Shown here in pieces: positions 1 to 9,082 of a DNA stretch of 13,951 bases. A program made the translations under genes and the position numbers. Every line of letters starts with the position of its first letter. Position 1 is the stretch's first letter. The DNA comes from an uncultured bacterium (lineage in GTDB: Bacteria > Spirochaetota > Spirochaetia > Sphaerochaetales > Sphaerochaetaceae), in NCBI GenBank assembly GCA_905215015.1, contig CAJMOS010000081.1, positions 1 through 13,951 of the forward strand, written 5' to 3'. The notes under the pieces are model-generated. The model was not told the origin of the DNA. It saw only the letters and a program-made list of their open reading frames with translations, and made no database searches.

Positions 1-1037
1 GCCAGGCCCAATCCGGTGCCCTTGTCCCCTTTGGTGGTGAAATAGGGCTCGAAGATCTTGCCCAGGTGTTCGGGCTTGATGCCGGTACCGGTATCCTCCA
101 CACCGAGGACCACCGAGTCCCCGTCCAGATTGAGCGACAGGGTGATGTCGCCACCTCCCGGCATGGCCGCCATGGCGTTGCGGATCAGGTTGAGCAGCAC
201 CTGCTTGATCTTTTCCGCGTCGTACTCCACGCGGGTGACGCTGCTGGAGAAGCTGGTGTGGATCTGCACCCTGTGCTGGCTCAACTCCGGCCTGACGAAC
301 TCTACGGTCTCGTTGATGGTCGGCTCCAGGTCCTGCAACCTGAGCACCACGTTCATCGGCCTGACAGCGAACAGATAGTCGACGACAATCGAGTTCAACC
401 GGTCGATCTCCTCGTAGAGGACATCCAGATACTGCTTGGACTGCTCCAGGGTCATGCTGCCGTTCTTTTTCAATTTCCGGCTCATCAAGTCCAGGTAGAT
501 CTTCATGCCGGCCAGAGGGTTCTTGATCTCGTGGGCGACGCTGGCAGCCATGGTGGTCATGCTGGCAAGATACTCGCTCTGGTGGAGTTTCGCCTCCTTC
601 TGGTTGTCCTCAGTCACATCGTCCAGTATGACCAGGAAAGAGCCGAGCAACGCGTCGGTACGCACCACCCGCACCCGGATGGTCTTGATTGTCTCGCCCC
701 ATGGAAAGTCAAACTCGTCTTTGGCGGGGCTGTCGCCCCTCAGGCAGGCATCCACATAGGAGAGGATCTCCTTGCTGTCGACAACGTCGTCCAGCATCAT
801 TCCTTCCCATCCGGAGCGCTTATGCGACGGCGCGAAGAGCGGGATCAGGGTCCGGCAGTTCTGACTGATATACTCCACCTCATGACCGCTGGAGACGAGA
901 ACCACCCCCTCCTGCATGGAGTCGATGGCGGCCTCGAGCTTTTCCTCGTCGCTGTTCAGGTCCTTGATGATGGCGATGACCTGCTTCTGGTCAAGCTGGC
1001 CGATTTTTGCCAGCGCCTTGTTGACGAACCGGTTCAT
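1..1037 (-). CDS. PAS-containing sensor histidine kinase, NtrB/AtoS-like (3' end outside window)
   Basis: Cytosolic two-component sensor kinase that would autophosphorylate on His and pass phosphate to a response regulator. Translating the minus strand from the ATG at 1037 gives 345 codons before the window edge. A PAS-like domain spans about residues 31-142. The HisKA phosphoacceptor is His169 in SVAHEIKNPLAGM. The HATPase shows an N box (NLIRNAMAAM, Asn287), G1 box DTGTGI (315-320), F box EPYFTTK and G2 box GTGLGL at the cut end. I see no transmembrane segment or signal peptide, so it likely senses an intracellular signal. The start is fixed by a strong AGGAGGG ribosome site and an ATGA overlap with the holB stop, so it is the last visible gene of the murG-cvpA-holB operon. 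Only the end of the ATPase domain is missing. The next gene outside the window may be an NtrC-type response regulator (inference from Treponema atoS/atoC adjacency, from memory). Confidence 0.93.
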   Translation of the reverse strand, partial: MNRFVNKALAKIGQLDQKQVIAIIKDLNSDEEKLEAAIDSMQEGVVLVSSGHEVEYISQNCRTLIPLFAPSHKRSGWEGMMLDDVVDSKEILSYVDACLRGDSPAKDEFDFPWGETIKTIRVRVVRTDALLGSFLVILDDVTEDNQKEAKLHQSEYLASMTTMAASVAHEIKNPLAGMKIYLDLMSRKLKKNGSMTLEQSKQYLDVLYEEIDRLNSIVVDYLFAVRPMNVVLRLQDLEPTINETVEFVRPELSQHRVQIHTSFSSSVTRVEYDAEKIKQVLLNLIRNAMAAMPGGGDITLSLNLDGDSVVLGVEDTGTGIKPEHLGKIFEPYFTTKGDKGTGLGL

Positions 1038-2221
1038 TCCTTTCCCTCCTCCCACAATTTCAGGCACAGGTTCTGGATCAGGAGCCTGCGGTCCTGGTTG
1101 TAAAGGACGGCCGCGCTTTCCAGCGAGGAAACAAGGCTGGAAAGCTTGCGGGCCTTGGCAAGCGGAATCCGGCCATCCAGGAAATCCCGCTCGAAGAGGT
1201 CCAGCAGGCTCTGCAGAAAGAACTCCAGGGCGCTCTGGCTGGTGCACACTCCGGACAGCAGGGTGACGTCCCCGCTTTCCAGCACGCCGCCCCGCAAAGA
1301 CAACGAGGCCAGTCTGGACGCCCACTCCTTCAACGCGGAGGCATCGCTGCCGCTGCCGGCAAGAAAGAACTCCTCAAAACTGGCGTAGGGCTTCTCCGGA
1401 TAGCTGGGAGCCAGCAGCCGCGTGACCGAAGCTCCGTCCAAGGGCGGGAAACGGTATTTCCTCACCCGGGAAAGAATGGTGGACAGAAGCCGCTCGGGGT
1501 GGGTGGAGACGAGGATGAAATAGACTCCAGAGGGAGGCTCCTCAAGGATTTTCAGCAGGCTGTTCCGTGCCGAGACGTTGGCCTCCTCGACCCCTTCCAG
1601 AATCACGAACTGCCGTTTTCCTCCGACGGTGGTCTGGTGGGCCCAGTCGTCGATGGCCCGCACCTGGTCGATCGAGAGGGTCGTATCCTTGCGCTCGACC
1701 GACTCCAGCTTCTTCAGCGCCTCCAGATACGCCTTCTCGAACTTCTGCGCCCCTTTCTCGTCATCCTCGTCGGCGGTCTTCAGCGAGAGGAGCAGGTCGT
1801 TGAGGGCGCCTGCGGCGGCGAAGGCCGGCTTCTGCGAGCTGCCCGCCGTCTTCAACAGGGCGCCGTGGTAGCCAAACAGGGCGATGCGGGTGGCCCTGAC
1901 CAGCTGTTCCTTGCTGGTCAGGGTGCGCAACCTGCGATATACCCCGACATAGGTCCTGAGAATCGAGGCCTGGTCCCTCTGGCTCAGGATGACCAGGTTG
2001 TTGTCCTCCAGCAGCCGGCTTGCCCGGCAGGCGGGACACTGGCAGCCGTCCGCCCCGTCCTTCTGGCAGGAGAGGATCCGGACCGTCTCCAGGGCAGTGG
2101 TCATTTTCAGGCTGTAGCGGGGTCCGCAGAACAGGACCGCCTGGGGGAATTCTCCCGAGACCACATCCCCTTCGAGCACGTCGCAGAGATGAGGCTGGTA
2201 GGGCCGGATTGCTTGGTACAT
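1034..2221 (-). CDS. holB: DNA polymerase III delta' subunit-like clamp-loader protein
   Basis: Clamp-loader AAA+ subunit that helps place the sliding clamp on primed DNA during replication; 395 aa. The P-loop position is degenerate (FCGPRYSLKMTT, residues 31-42), as is known for delta' proteins. A four-cysteine zinc module follows (Cys52, 60, 62, 65), with spacing slightly tighter than in E. coli. The conserved core SARNSLLKILEEPP lies at 217-230, sensor-1-like LVST at 237-240, and an SRC-type motif reads SRV at 251-253 (Arg kept, Cys replaced). About 100 additional residues, rich in charge and probably helical (roughly 83-180), separate the zinc module from the IDQVR segment, making the protein longer than the usual ~330 aa. 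Its start shares one base with the cvpA stop (TGATG) and its stop overlaps the kinase start (ATGA), implying translational coupling. A DnaX paralogue is a less likely alternative because the ATP site is degenerate. Confidence 0.88.
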   Translation of the reverse strand: MYQAIRPYQPHLCDVLEGDVVSGEFPQAVLFCGPRYSLKMTTALETVRILSCQKDGADGCQCPACRASRLLEDNNLVILSQRDQASILRTYVGVYRRLRTLTSKEQLVRATRIALFGYHGALLKTAGSSQKPAFAAAGALNDLLLSLKTADEDDEKGAQKFEKAYLEALKKLESVERKDTTLSIDQVRAIDDWAHQTTVGGKRQFVILEGVEEANVSARNSLLKILEEPPSGVYFILVSTHPERLLSTILSRVRKYRFPPLDGASVTRLLAPSYPEKPYASFEEFFLAGSGSDASALKEWASRLASLSLRGGVLESGDVTLLSGVCTSQSALEFFLQSLLDLFERDFLDGRIPLAKARKLSSLVSSLESAAVLYNQDRRLLIQNLCLKLWEEGKE

Positions 2222-2739
2222 CAGTGCACGCTCTCCTTGACGGCGCGTATCGCGGCAGGCAGGTACGGGTCGATGATGCGGGTGATGAACTGGCTGGAGC
2301 TGAACAGCGGCGCCACGTTCAACAGCTTCTGCGACCTCATCGCATAGCAGATCACGGCGACAACCAGGAAGGTGGAAAGGAAGCCCCAGAAAAAGCCCAA
2401 AAGCCGGTCGACAGCCTCAAGCCCCACGCTCAGGTCGATCACCCTCTGGAGGATTGACGCGGCAATCCGGACCAGCACGAAGGTGACCATGAACAGGACG
2501 ACGAAGGCCAAGAGCGAGGCGGGAAATACCGATAGGTCGAAGGTTCGCATGAACAGGCTCGCGACGGGAACGGTGAACATCAACCCGCCAATCGTCCCAA
2601 GCACGTAGCCTGCGCTCCGGCTGAAGCTTTCGATGAAACCCACCAGGGCGCCCCCGATCCCCCCGATCATCAGGATCAGGAAAAGGATAACGTCCAACGC
2701 ATTAAAGAAATTTCCCCCAAGGGTAATACCCCAACTCAT
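2221..2739 (-). CDS. cvpA: CvpA family inner-membrane protein
   Basis: Small integral membrane protein of 172 aa with four predicted membrane segments, at roughly residues 14-34, 40-62, 72-96 and 113-134. The segment DRLLGFFWGFLSTFLVV near the fourth helix matches the family signature, in which a Leu/Gly-rich helix follows an Arg/Leu turn. E. coli CvpA is linked to colicin V production and envelope homeostasis, but the biochemical role of the family is unsettled. I chose the ATG at 2739 because it overlaps the murG stop as ATGA and directly precedes the hydrophobic region. The reading frame stays open upstream to 3369, but that part lies wholly antisense to murG and has low-complexity Arg/Gly composition, so I excluded it. 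The stop shares one base with the holB start. Position between a peptidoglycan gene and a clamp-loader gene gives no clear functional hint. Confidence 0.85.
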   Translation of the reverse strand: MSWGITLGGNFFNALDVILFLILMIGGIGGALVGFIESFSRSAGYVLGTIGGLMFTVPVASLFMRTFDLSVFPASLLAFVVLFMVTFVLVRIAASILQRVIDLSVGLEAVDRLLGFFWGFLSTFLVVAVICYAMRSQKLLNVAPLFSSSQFITRIIDPYLPAAIRAVKESVH

Positions 2740-3788
2740 TTGCTTGCTCCTACTTGCTCGATTACCTCGGCGACACGCTCGGCCGCGTCGCTTCTCTCCA
2801 GCGATTTGGCGTTCCGAGCCATCGTTTCCAAATCTCCCGGGTTGGAGAGAAGTTTCTCCACCATGGTGGCAAGGTCTTTCCCCTCTGTCCAGACCAAGGC
2901 CGCGCCCGCCTGTTCCATCCGCCTCGCGTTGACCACCTGGTCTCCCCTGCTCCCGCTTGTCAGAGGAATCAGGATGGAGGGCTTGCCATAGTGGCAGATC
3001 TCCGAGATGGCTCCCGCCCCGCTTCGGGAAACCACCAAGTCGGCAGCCTCGTAGAGGGCCGCCATGTCGCTTGTGATAAACTGGCACTGATGGTAGCCTT
3101 TGTGACGGATTCCTTTCCAGTCCCGACTCCCGCATTGATGCCAGACGGCCGCTTGCCGGCAAATCGCGTCCAATTGGTTCCAGATCAATGAATTGACCTC
3201 CTTTGCCCCTTGGCTTCCCCCAAGCACCAGGATGAGCGGGCCGGCGATTCCCTTCTCCTTTTTGAAGTCCCTTCCCGAAGGAACCGACAAGCTGGGCCTG
3301 ATCGGGTTTCCGGTCACCACCACTTTCTCTTGGGGAAACTCCTTCCCCGCGCCTTCGAACGGGACGCAAATGCGGCTCGCGTAGCGGCTGCTGATCCGGT
3401 TGGCAAGCCCGGCTGTCGCGTCCGACTCATGGATCACCACAGGGATGCGCAACAGATGCGCCGCCAGCACCGGCGGAACGCTGACATACCCCCCCTTGCT
3501 GAAGAGCACGTCGGGCCGGTAGCGGAAGAGGATCGCCAGGCTTTGCAGGAATCCCAACAGGACGCCAAAGCCGGAAAAAAGCGTCTTGAAGGTGAAATAC
3601 CTCCGGAGTTTCCCGCTGAAGATGCCGGCATAGGGAACGCAGGCAGACTCGACCGCGTTCCGCTCGCCCTTCTTGCGGCTTCCGATGAACAGGCACTCAT
3701 ACCCTGCCTTGGTCTTCAGGATGGCATGCACGGACAGCGCGGGCAGGACATGGCCGAGCGTCCCTCCCCCCGTATAGCAGACTCTCAT
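2736..3788 (-). CDS. murG: MurG, UDP-GlcNAc:lipid I N-acetylglucosaminyltransferase
   Basis: Peripheral membrane GT-B enzyme that transfers GlcNAc from UDP-GlcNAc to lipid I, making lipid II for peptidoglycan; 350 aa, usual length. The N-terminal glycine loop reads GGGTLGHVLPAL (7-18), with Leu where most MurG proteins have Gly. The acceptor-side motif reads HESDATAGLANR (120-131) instead of the commoner HEQNAVPGLANR. The C-terminal donor domain shows LGGSQGA (189-195) and SRSGAGAISE (254-263), which carries the glutamate expected to bind the UDP-sugar. The start is set by the loop lying only six residues in. No good ribosome site precedes it: GAGG ends only 2 nt from the ATG, and a three-codon ORF (ATG AGG GTA TGA, 3796-3785) overlaps the start. 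It heads the murG-cvpA-holB-kinase operon and diverges from secA. The variant motifs leave open a specialised MurG paralogue, but the canonical enzyme is likelier. Confidence 0.93.
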   Translation of the reverse strand: MRVCYTGGGTLGHVLPALSVHAILKTKAGYECLFIGSRKKGERNAVESACVPYAGIFSGKLRRYFTFKTLFSGFGVLLGFLQSLAILFRYRPDVLFSKGGYVSVPPVLAAHLLRIPVVIHESDATAGLANRISSRYASRICVPFEGAGKEFPQEKVVVTGNPIRPSLSVPSGRDFKKEKGIAGPLILVLGGSQGAKEVNSLIWNQLDAICRQAAVWHQCGSRDWKGIRHKGYHQCQFITSDMAALYEAADLVVSRSGAGAISEICHYGKPSILIPLTSGSRGDQVVNARRMEQAGAALVWTEGKDLATMVEKLLSNPGDLETMARNAKSLERSDAAERVAEVIEQVGASK

Positions 3789-3859
3789 ACCCTCATGGTA
3801 TCAAAACCGGGTCGTTTTGACACTGTTTTTCCTGCAAAAAAGTAAAATCCCGAGAATGC

Positions 3860-3888
3860 TTTCCTTTGCATCTTCTTTTCGATATACT
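3860..3888 (+). promoter_or_regulatory. Candidate secA promoter
   Basis: In the AT-rich spacer between divergent murG and secA, TATACT (3883-3888) fits a -10 box and lies 17 bp after a poor -35 match, TTTCCT (3860-3865). Transcription would start near 3895, giving a leader of about 50 nt. An AAGAGAG ribosome-site-like stretch (3925-3931) sits 12 nt before the secA ATG. The match is weak. I could not resolve a convincing promoter for the opposite, murG-led operon. Confidence 0.3.
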
Positions 3889-3943
3889 TACGATGGTTAT
3901 ATTCAGTTTTTGATTCTTCCAGAAAAGAGAGTTACGTCGACAT

Positions 3944-6502
<2,559 letters not shown>

Positions 6503-6530
6503 GAACGACCCAGACAATGTCATCGAATCC

Positions 6531-6566
6531 ACACTGCTCCTTGCATGGGGCAGTGTTTTCTTTTTG
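6531..6566 (+). terminator. Intrinsic terminator of secA
   Basis: A 10-bp stem pairs ACACTGCTCC (6531-6540) with GGGGCAGTGT (6547-6556), with one T-G wobble and a 6-nt loop, TTGCAT. It runs directly into a T-rich tract, TTTTCTTTTT (6556-6565). It lies 28 nt after the secA stop codon and has the full form of a rho-independent terminator. Confidence 0.92.
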
Positions 6567-6679
6567 CGCTCTACAGAGGATGAACCGGAAACCCAAGAAG
6601 TCAGGGAAAACGGTATACGGCCAACCGCAAGCTCCAAGTGCTCCAGAAACAGACCATGCAGAAATTTTGCGAGCGCAGT

Positions 6680-6727
6680 GGGGATGCATGCGGATGGAGA
6701 GCGGCAGGAAAGCCGCAATGCCTCCCC
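6680..6727 (-). terminator. Two-tier hairpin just after the deoR-family gene, possible terminator
   Basis: Outer arms pair GGGGA plus GCAT (6680-6684, 6686-6689) with ATGC plus TCCCC (6718-6721, 6723-6727) across a single T/C mismatch. An inner hairpin has stem GCGGC/GCCGC (6701-6705, 6712-6716). It begins 4 nt beyond the regulator's stop codon on the minus strand. No clean U-run follows the outer arm, so classic intrinsic termination is uncertain; it may instead protect the mRNA 3' end. The rest of the secA-regulator gap (6567-6679) shows nothing else I can support. Confidence 0.45.
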
Positions 6728-6730
6728 CTG

Positions 6731-7507
6731 TCAGCAGAGGATAAGCCTCGCCCCTGCGGCTTGGTACTGCGACTGCAAGGACTGGGACAGGGCCATATCG
6801 GTGTAGATCGCCTCAAAGTCCCTTGTATCGGCGAAACGGATGAAAGCCTTTCTGTCCATTTTTGAGGAATCGCAGAGAAGGAAACTGTGGTCCGTGCGGG
6901 TAATGACCGTGCGTTTTACGGATGCTTCGACTTCCTCTGCACAGGAAACGCCAAAATCCGGGGAACAGGATGAGGCGCCAAGAAACGCCTTCGCAAAATG
7001 GAAGCCATCAAGGAACGAGACCGTCGAATAGTCCATGAGCCCGCCGTAGAGCGGCTGATAGCAGCCGGGACAGGAGACGACACGGATCTTCGGCCGCGAG
7101 GAGAGCTTTACCAGGGCCGGCAGACAGTTCGTGACGACGGTGAGGCTGATCTCCGGCAGAAGGTCGATCATGGGAATGACCGTTGTGCTGCAGTCGAGAA
7201 ACAGGACGTCGTTCTCTGTGATGGAGGAGGCCGCCTGTGCGGCAATCAGGGATTTCTCTCTGTGGTGGTTCCTGCCACGGCGCTCGAAGTCCTCGAAAGG
7301 CGGTACCGCTTCCTTCAGTTCAGCGCCACCGTACTGCATCTTGAGAATGCCCTGTCTTTCATAGAAGTGCAGGTCCCGCCGGATCGTCATCGTCGTAACC
7401 TGGAAGCGGGCCGCGAGGTCCTGCACGGAGACTTTGCCGTCCTGCCTCAGGGCTTCGAGGATCCGGATGCGGCGTTCGCTTCCCGACATTTCTTCTTTTT
7501 GTTTCAT
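6731..7507 (-). CDS. DeoR-family transcriptional regulator
   Basis: Sugar-phosphate-type repressor, 258 aa from the ATG at 7507, the usual family length. The N-terminal winged helix-turn-helix covers about residues 11-62, with recognition segment VTTMTIRRDLHFYERQG and wing ILKMQYGGAEL. The C-terminal effector domain has family motifs DCSTTV (105-110), TNCLPAL, the run FLGASSCSPDFGVSC (175-189) followed by EEVEASVKR, and LLCDSSKMDRKAF. Known relatives release DNA on binding a phosphorylated sugar or intermediate; the ligand here is unknown. The frame is open to 7555, but a GGAGG (7524-7520) favours starting at the ATG (12 nt spacing) or at the TTG just before it (7510, 9 nt spacing). It is divergent from the HAD phosphatase gene and a perfect inverted repeat overlaps its start codon, so it probably controls both itself and that operon. 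Confidence 0.93.
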   Translation of the reverse strand: MKQKEEMSGSERRIRILEALRQDGKVSVQDLAARFQVTTMTIRRDLHFYERQGILKMQYGGAELKEAVPPFEDFERRGRNHHREKSLIAAQAASSITENDVLFLDCSTTVIPMIDLLPEISLTVVTNCLPALVKLSSRPKIRVVSCPGCYQPLYGGLMDYSTVSFLDGFHFAKAFLGASSCSPDFGVSCAEEVEASVKRTVITRTDHSFLLCDSSKMDRKAFIRFADTRDFEAIYTDMALSQSLQSQYQAAGARLILC

Positions 7508-7570
7508 CAAACAATAATTCCTCCGTAAAAAGCTAAACAAAACATAATAAAACATTAAATATTGTTTGAT
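7506..7570. promoter_or_regulatory. Probable DeoR-family operator: 11-bp perfect inverted repeat in the divergent promoter region
   Basis: ATCAAACAATA (7506-7516) and TATTGTTTGAT (7560-7570) are exact reverse complements, with centres 54 bp apart, about five helical turns. Between them the minus strand has further TGTTT runs. The left arm lies between the regulator's ribosome site and its start codon; the right arm lies in the region where the phosphatase promoter should be. AT-rich TGTTT-type half-sites repeated over several turns suit DeoR-family repressors that bridge two sites. Individual -35 and -10 boxes here are ambiguous. Confidence 0.65.
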
Positions 7571-7625
7571 TATATGCTATCCTCCTAGCAGACACAAGCG
7601 GAAAACGTCCTGAAAGGAGAACACG

Positions 7626-8426
7626 ATGGAAGACAGCGGCAGAAGGAAATACCTGTTTTTTGATATCGATAACACTCTGGCAGTCGGAATCCCCGGAGAG
7701 CAATACATTCCGGACAGTACGAGAGAGACCCTGAAGGGACTCCGTAAAGCCGGTCATTTCACGGCGATCGCTACGGGGAGAGCCCATGCGATGGCCGAAG
7801 ACTACCGGAAGAAGCTTGGCTTTGCCAACATGGTCTCCGACGGTGGCTATGGCATCACCGTGGAGGGAAAGCTGAAAGAACTTCGTCCGCTTCCTTACGA
7901 GGCATGTCTTGCTGTCATCAAAGAGTGTGAGGAAAAGGAAATTCCATGGGCGGTACAGGTCGATGATTCCGACACAAGACTTGCGCCGGACGACCGCTTC
8001 TCTACCTTCACCCATGACATCTACATGAAGACAAGGGTGGTTCCGGGACTGGACGTCACGAAGTTTCCCGCAATCTACAAGATGTACATCGCCGGCCGGT
8101 ATCCCGTTGAGAATGGCATCGAGTCCCTGAGGGCTGTTCCGCACTGCCGGTATCACGAAACGTACTTCTTCGTCGAGCCCGCCGACAAGGCCTACGGGAT
8201 CCGGAAGATGGTCCGCATGCTGGGCGGGGACCTGAAGGATGTTGTGGTCTTTGGCGATGGGATGAACGACCTGTCTATGTTTTCGAAGGAATGGACATGC
8301 GTGGCGATGGGCAACGCAGTGCCGCAGCTGAAGGAAAAGGCAGATTTCGTGACGAGAAATGCATCGGATGACGGGATTTATTATGCCTGCAGGAAGCTGG
8401 GACTGCTGGGGGAAGAACTGCAATGA
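7626..8426 (+). CDS. HAD-IIB (Cof-type) hydrolase, probable sugar-phosphate phosphatase
   Basis: Cytosolic Mg-dependent phosphatase of the haloacid dehalogenase superfamily, 266 aa. Motif I is FFDIDNTLA (11-19) with nucleophile Asp13 and acid/base Asp15. Motif II is IATGRA (48-53, Thr50). The motif III lysine is probably Lys188. Motif IV is VVFGDGMNDLSMF, with Asp211 and Asp215 as metal ligands. The insertion between motifs II and III (about residues 75-180) is the alpha/beta cap typical of the IIB group. An AGGAG ribosome site lies 6-7 nt before the ATG. The gene is divergent from the DeoR regulator and overlaps the next membrane-protein gene as ATGA. Relatives dephosphorylate sugar phosphates or flavin and cofactor phosphates; with a DeoR neighbour, a sugar-phosphate substrate is a reasonable guess but unproven. 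Base composition and codon choice look less GC-biased than in secA. Confidence 0.92.
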   Translation: MEDSGRRKYLFFDIDNTLAVGIPGEQYIPDSTRETLKGLRKAGHFTAIATGRAHAMAEDYRKKLGFANMVSDGGYGITVEGKLKELRPLPYEACLAVIKECEEKEIPWAVQVDDSDTRLAPDDRFSTFTHDIYMKTRVVPGLDVTKFPAIYKMYIAGRYPVENGIESLRAVPHCRYHETYFFVEPADKAYGIRKMVRMLGGDLKDVVVFGDGMNDLSMFSKEWTCVAMGNAVPQLKEKADFVTRNASDDGIYYACRKLGLLGEELQ

Positions 8427-9082
8427 CAAGAAGAATCCTTATGACCATAACAGGGACGTTCCTCATAGCGGTGTGTGTATCGCTGATCCGGAGGATTGCC
8501 TGGGGTGTCGATCCATTCACCTGCCTCATAGGCGGGCTCGAAGTCCTGACGGGTCTTACCTACGGCCTTCTCCTTGCAATCATCCTGGGTATCCTGCTCG
8601 TTGTGACATTCATCTTGGATAAGCATTACATCGGCCTTGCAACATGCATCACCCTGTTCCTGCAGGGCACCATGGTGGACCTCCTGGAGAAGCGGGTCGT
8701 CGCCCGATTCCCTCCTGTCCCGGATATCACCATGAAGCTGTTCATGATGGCGGTGGCGTTGTTCTGTCTTTGTTTTGGCACATCGCTCTATATCGTCTCC
8801 GACCTCGGCGTGTCCGCGTACGATGCCATATCACTGATCCTTTCCGAGAAGAAGGGATGGAAGTACCGCCTCTGCAGGATCCTTACGGACGTCCTGTGTG
8901 TAGGAACCGGAGGCCTCCTGGGTGGTGACGTAGGGATCCTCACCATCATCACCGCGTTCTGCATGGGGCCGCTGACCAGTTGGATGAACGTGCACTGGTC
9001 AGAGCCAATCCGATACGGGAGAAGAAGGAAGATCAATGGAAGCCTCAGGGAGCGCAAGGCGGATGAACGTCAGATCGTCTGA
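8423..9082 (+). CDS. YczE/YitT-like membrane protein with internal duplication
   Basis: Integral membrane protein, 219 aa, with about five or six hydrophobic segments (near 4-22, 46-65, 70-88, 103-126, 150-166 and 169-188) and an Arg/Lys-rich tail (199-219) expected in the cytoplasm by the positive-inside rule. The two halves resemble each other: GVDPF...IGLATCITLFLQGTMVDLL (28-88) and GVSAY...VGILTIITAFCMGPLTSWM (129-188), offset by 101 residues. This matches the YczE/YitT-like families, whose members carry Gly-hydrophobic-Asp and late Gly-Pro motifs; their substrates are largely unknown. The ATG at 8423 overlaps the phosphatase stop as ATGA and follows GGGGGAAG at 8408-8414, so the two are translated together, probably under the DeoR regulator. 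Its last 13 nt overlap the convergent acetyltransferase gene. Transport or export of a small solute linked to the phosphatase is possible but not shown. Confidence 0.85.
   Translation: MTRRILMTITGTFLIAVCVSLIRRIAWGVDPFTCLIGGLEVLTGLTYGLLLAIILGILLVVTFILDKHYIGLATCITLFLQGTMVDLLEKRVVARFPPVPDITMKLFMMAVALFCLCFGTSLYIVSDLGVSAYDAISLILSEKKGWKYRLCRILTDVLCVGTGGLLGGDVGILTIITAFCMGPLTSWMNVHWSEPIRYGRRRKINGSLRERKADERQIV

Noticed and set aside
66..1103. Plus-strand ORF of 345 codons opposite the kinase and holB end
   Set aside because: The minus strand carries complete kinase motifs throughout; the plus frame shows no domain and is rich in His/Gln/Val from antisense codons.
2740..3369. Upstream extension of the cvpA-like frame into murG
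   Set aside because: The extension lies in a different frame of murG on the same strand and is Arg/Gly-rich without structure; the ATGA junction at 2739 is a better start.
3817..3848. Perfect TTGACA (3817-3822) with TAAAAT (3843-3848) as a secA promoter
   Set aside because: The spacer is 20 bp, too long for a standard promoter; a box nearer secA at 3883 is equally plausible.
6517..6744. Plus-strand 75-codon ORF after secA
   Set aside because: It begins before the secA terminator hairpin and runs through it, lacks a ribosome site, and has no recognisable composition or domain.
7533..8429. Minus-strand ORF of 298 codons opposite the HAD phosphatase
   Set aside because: The plus frame has all four HAD motifs and a ribosome site; the minus frame has neither motifs nor a plausible start signal.
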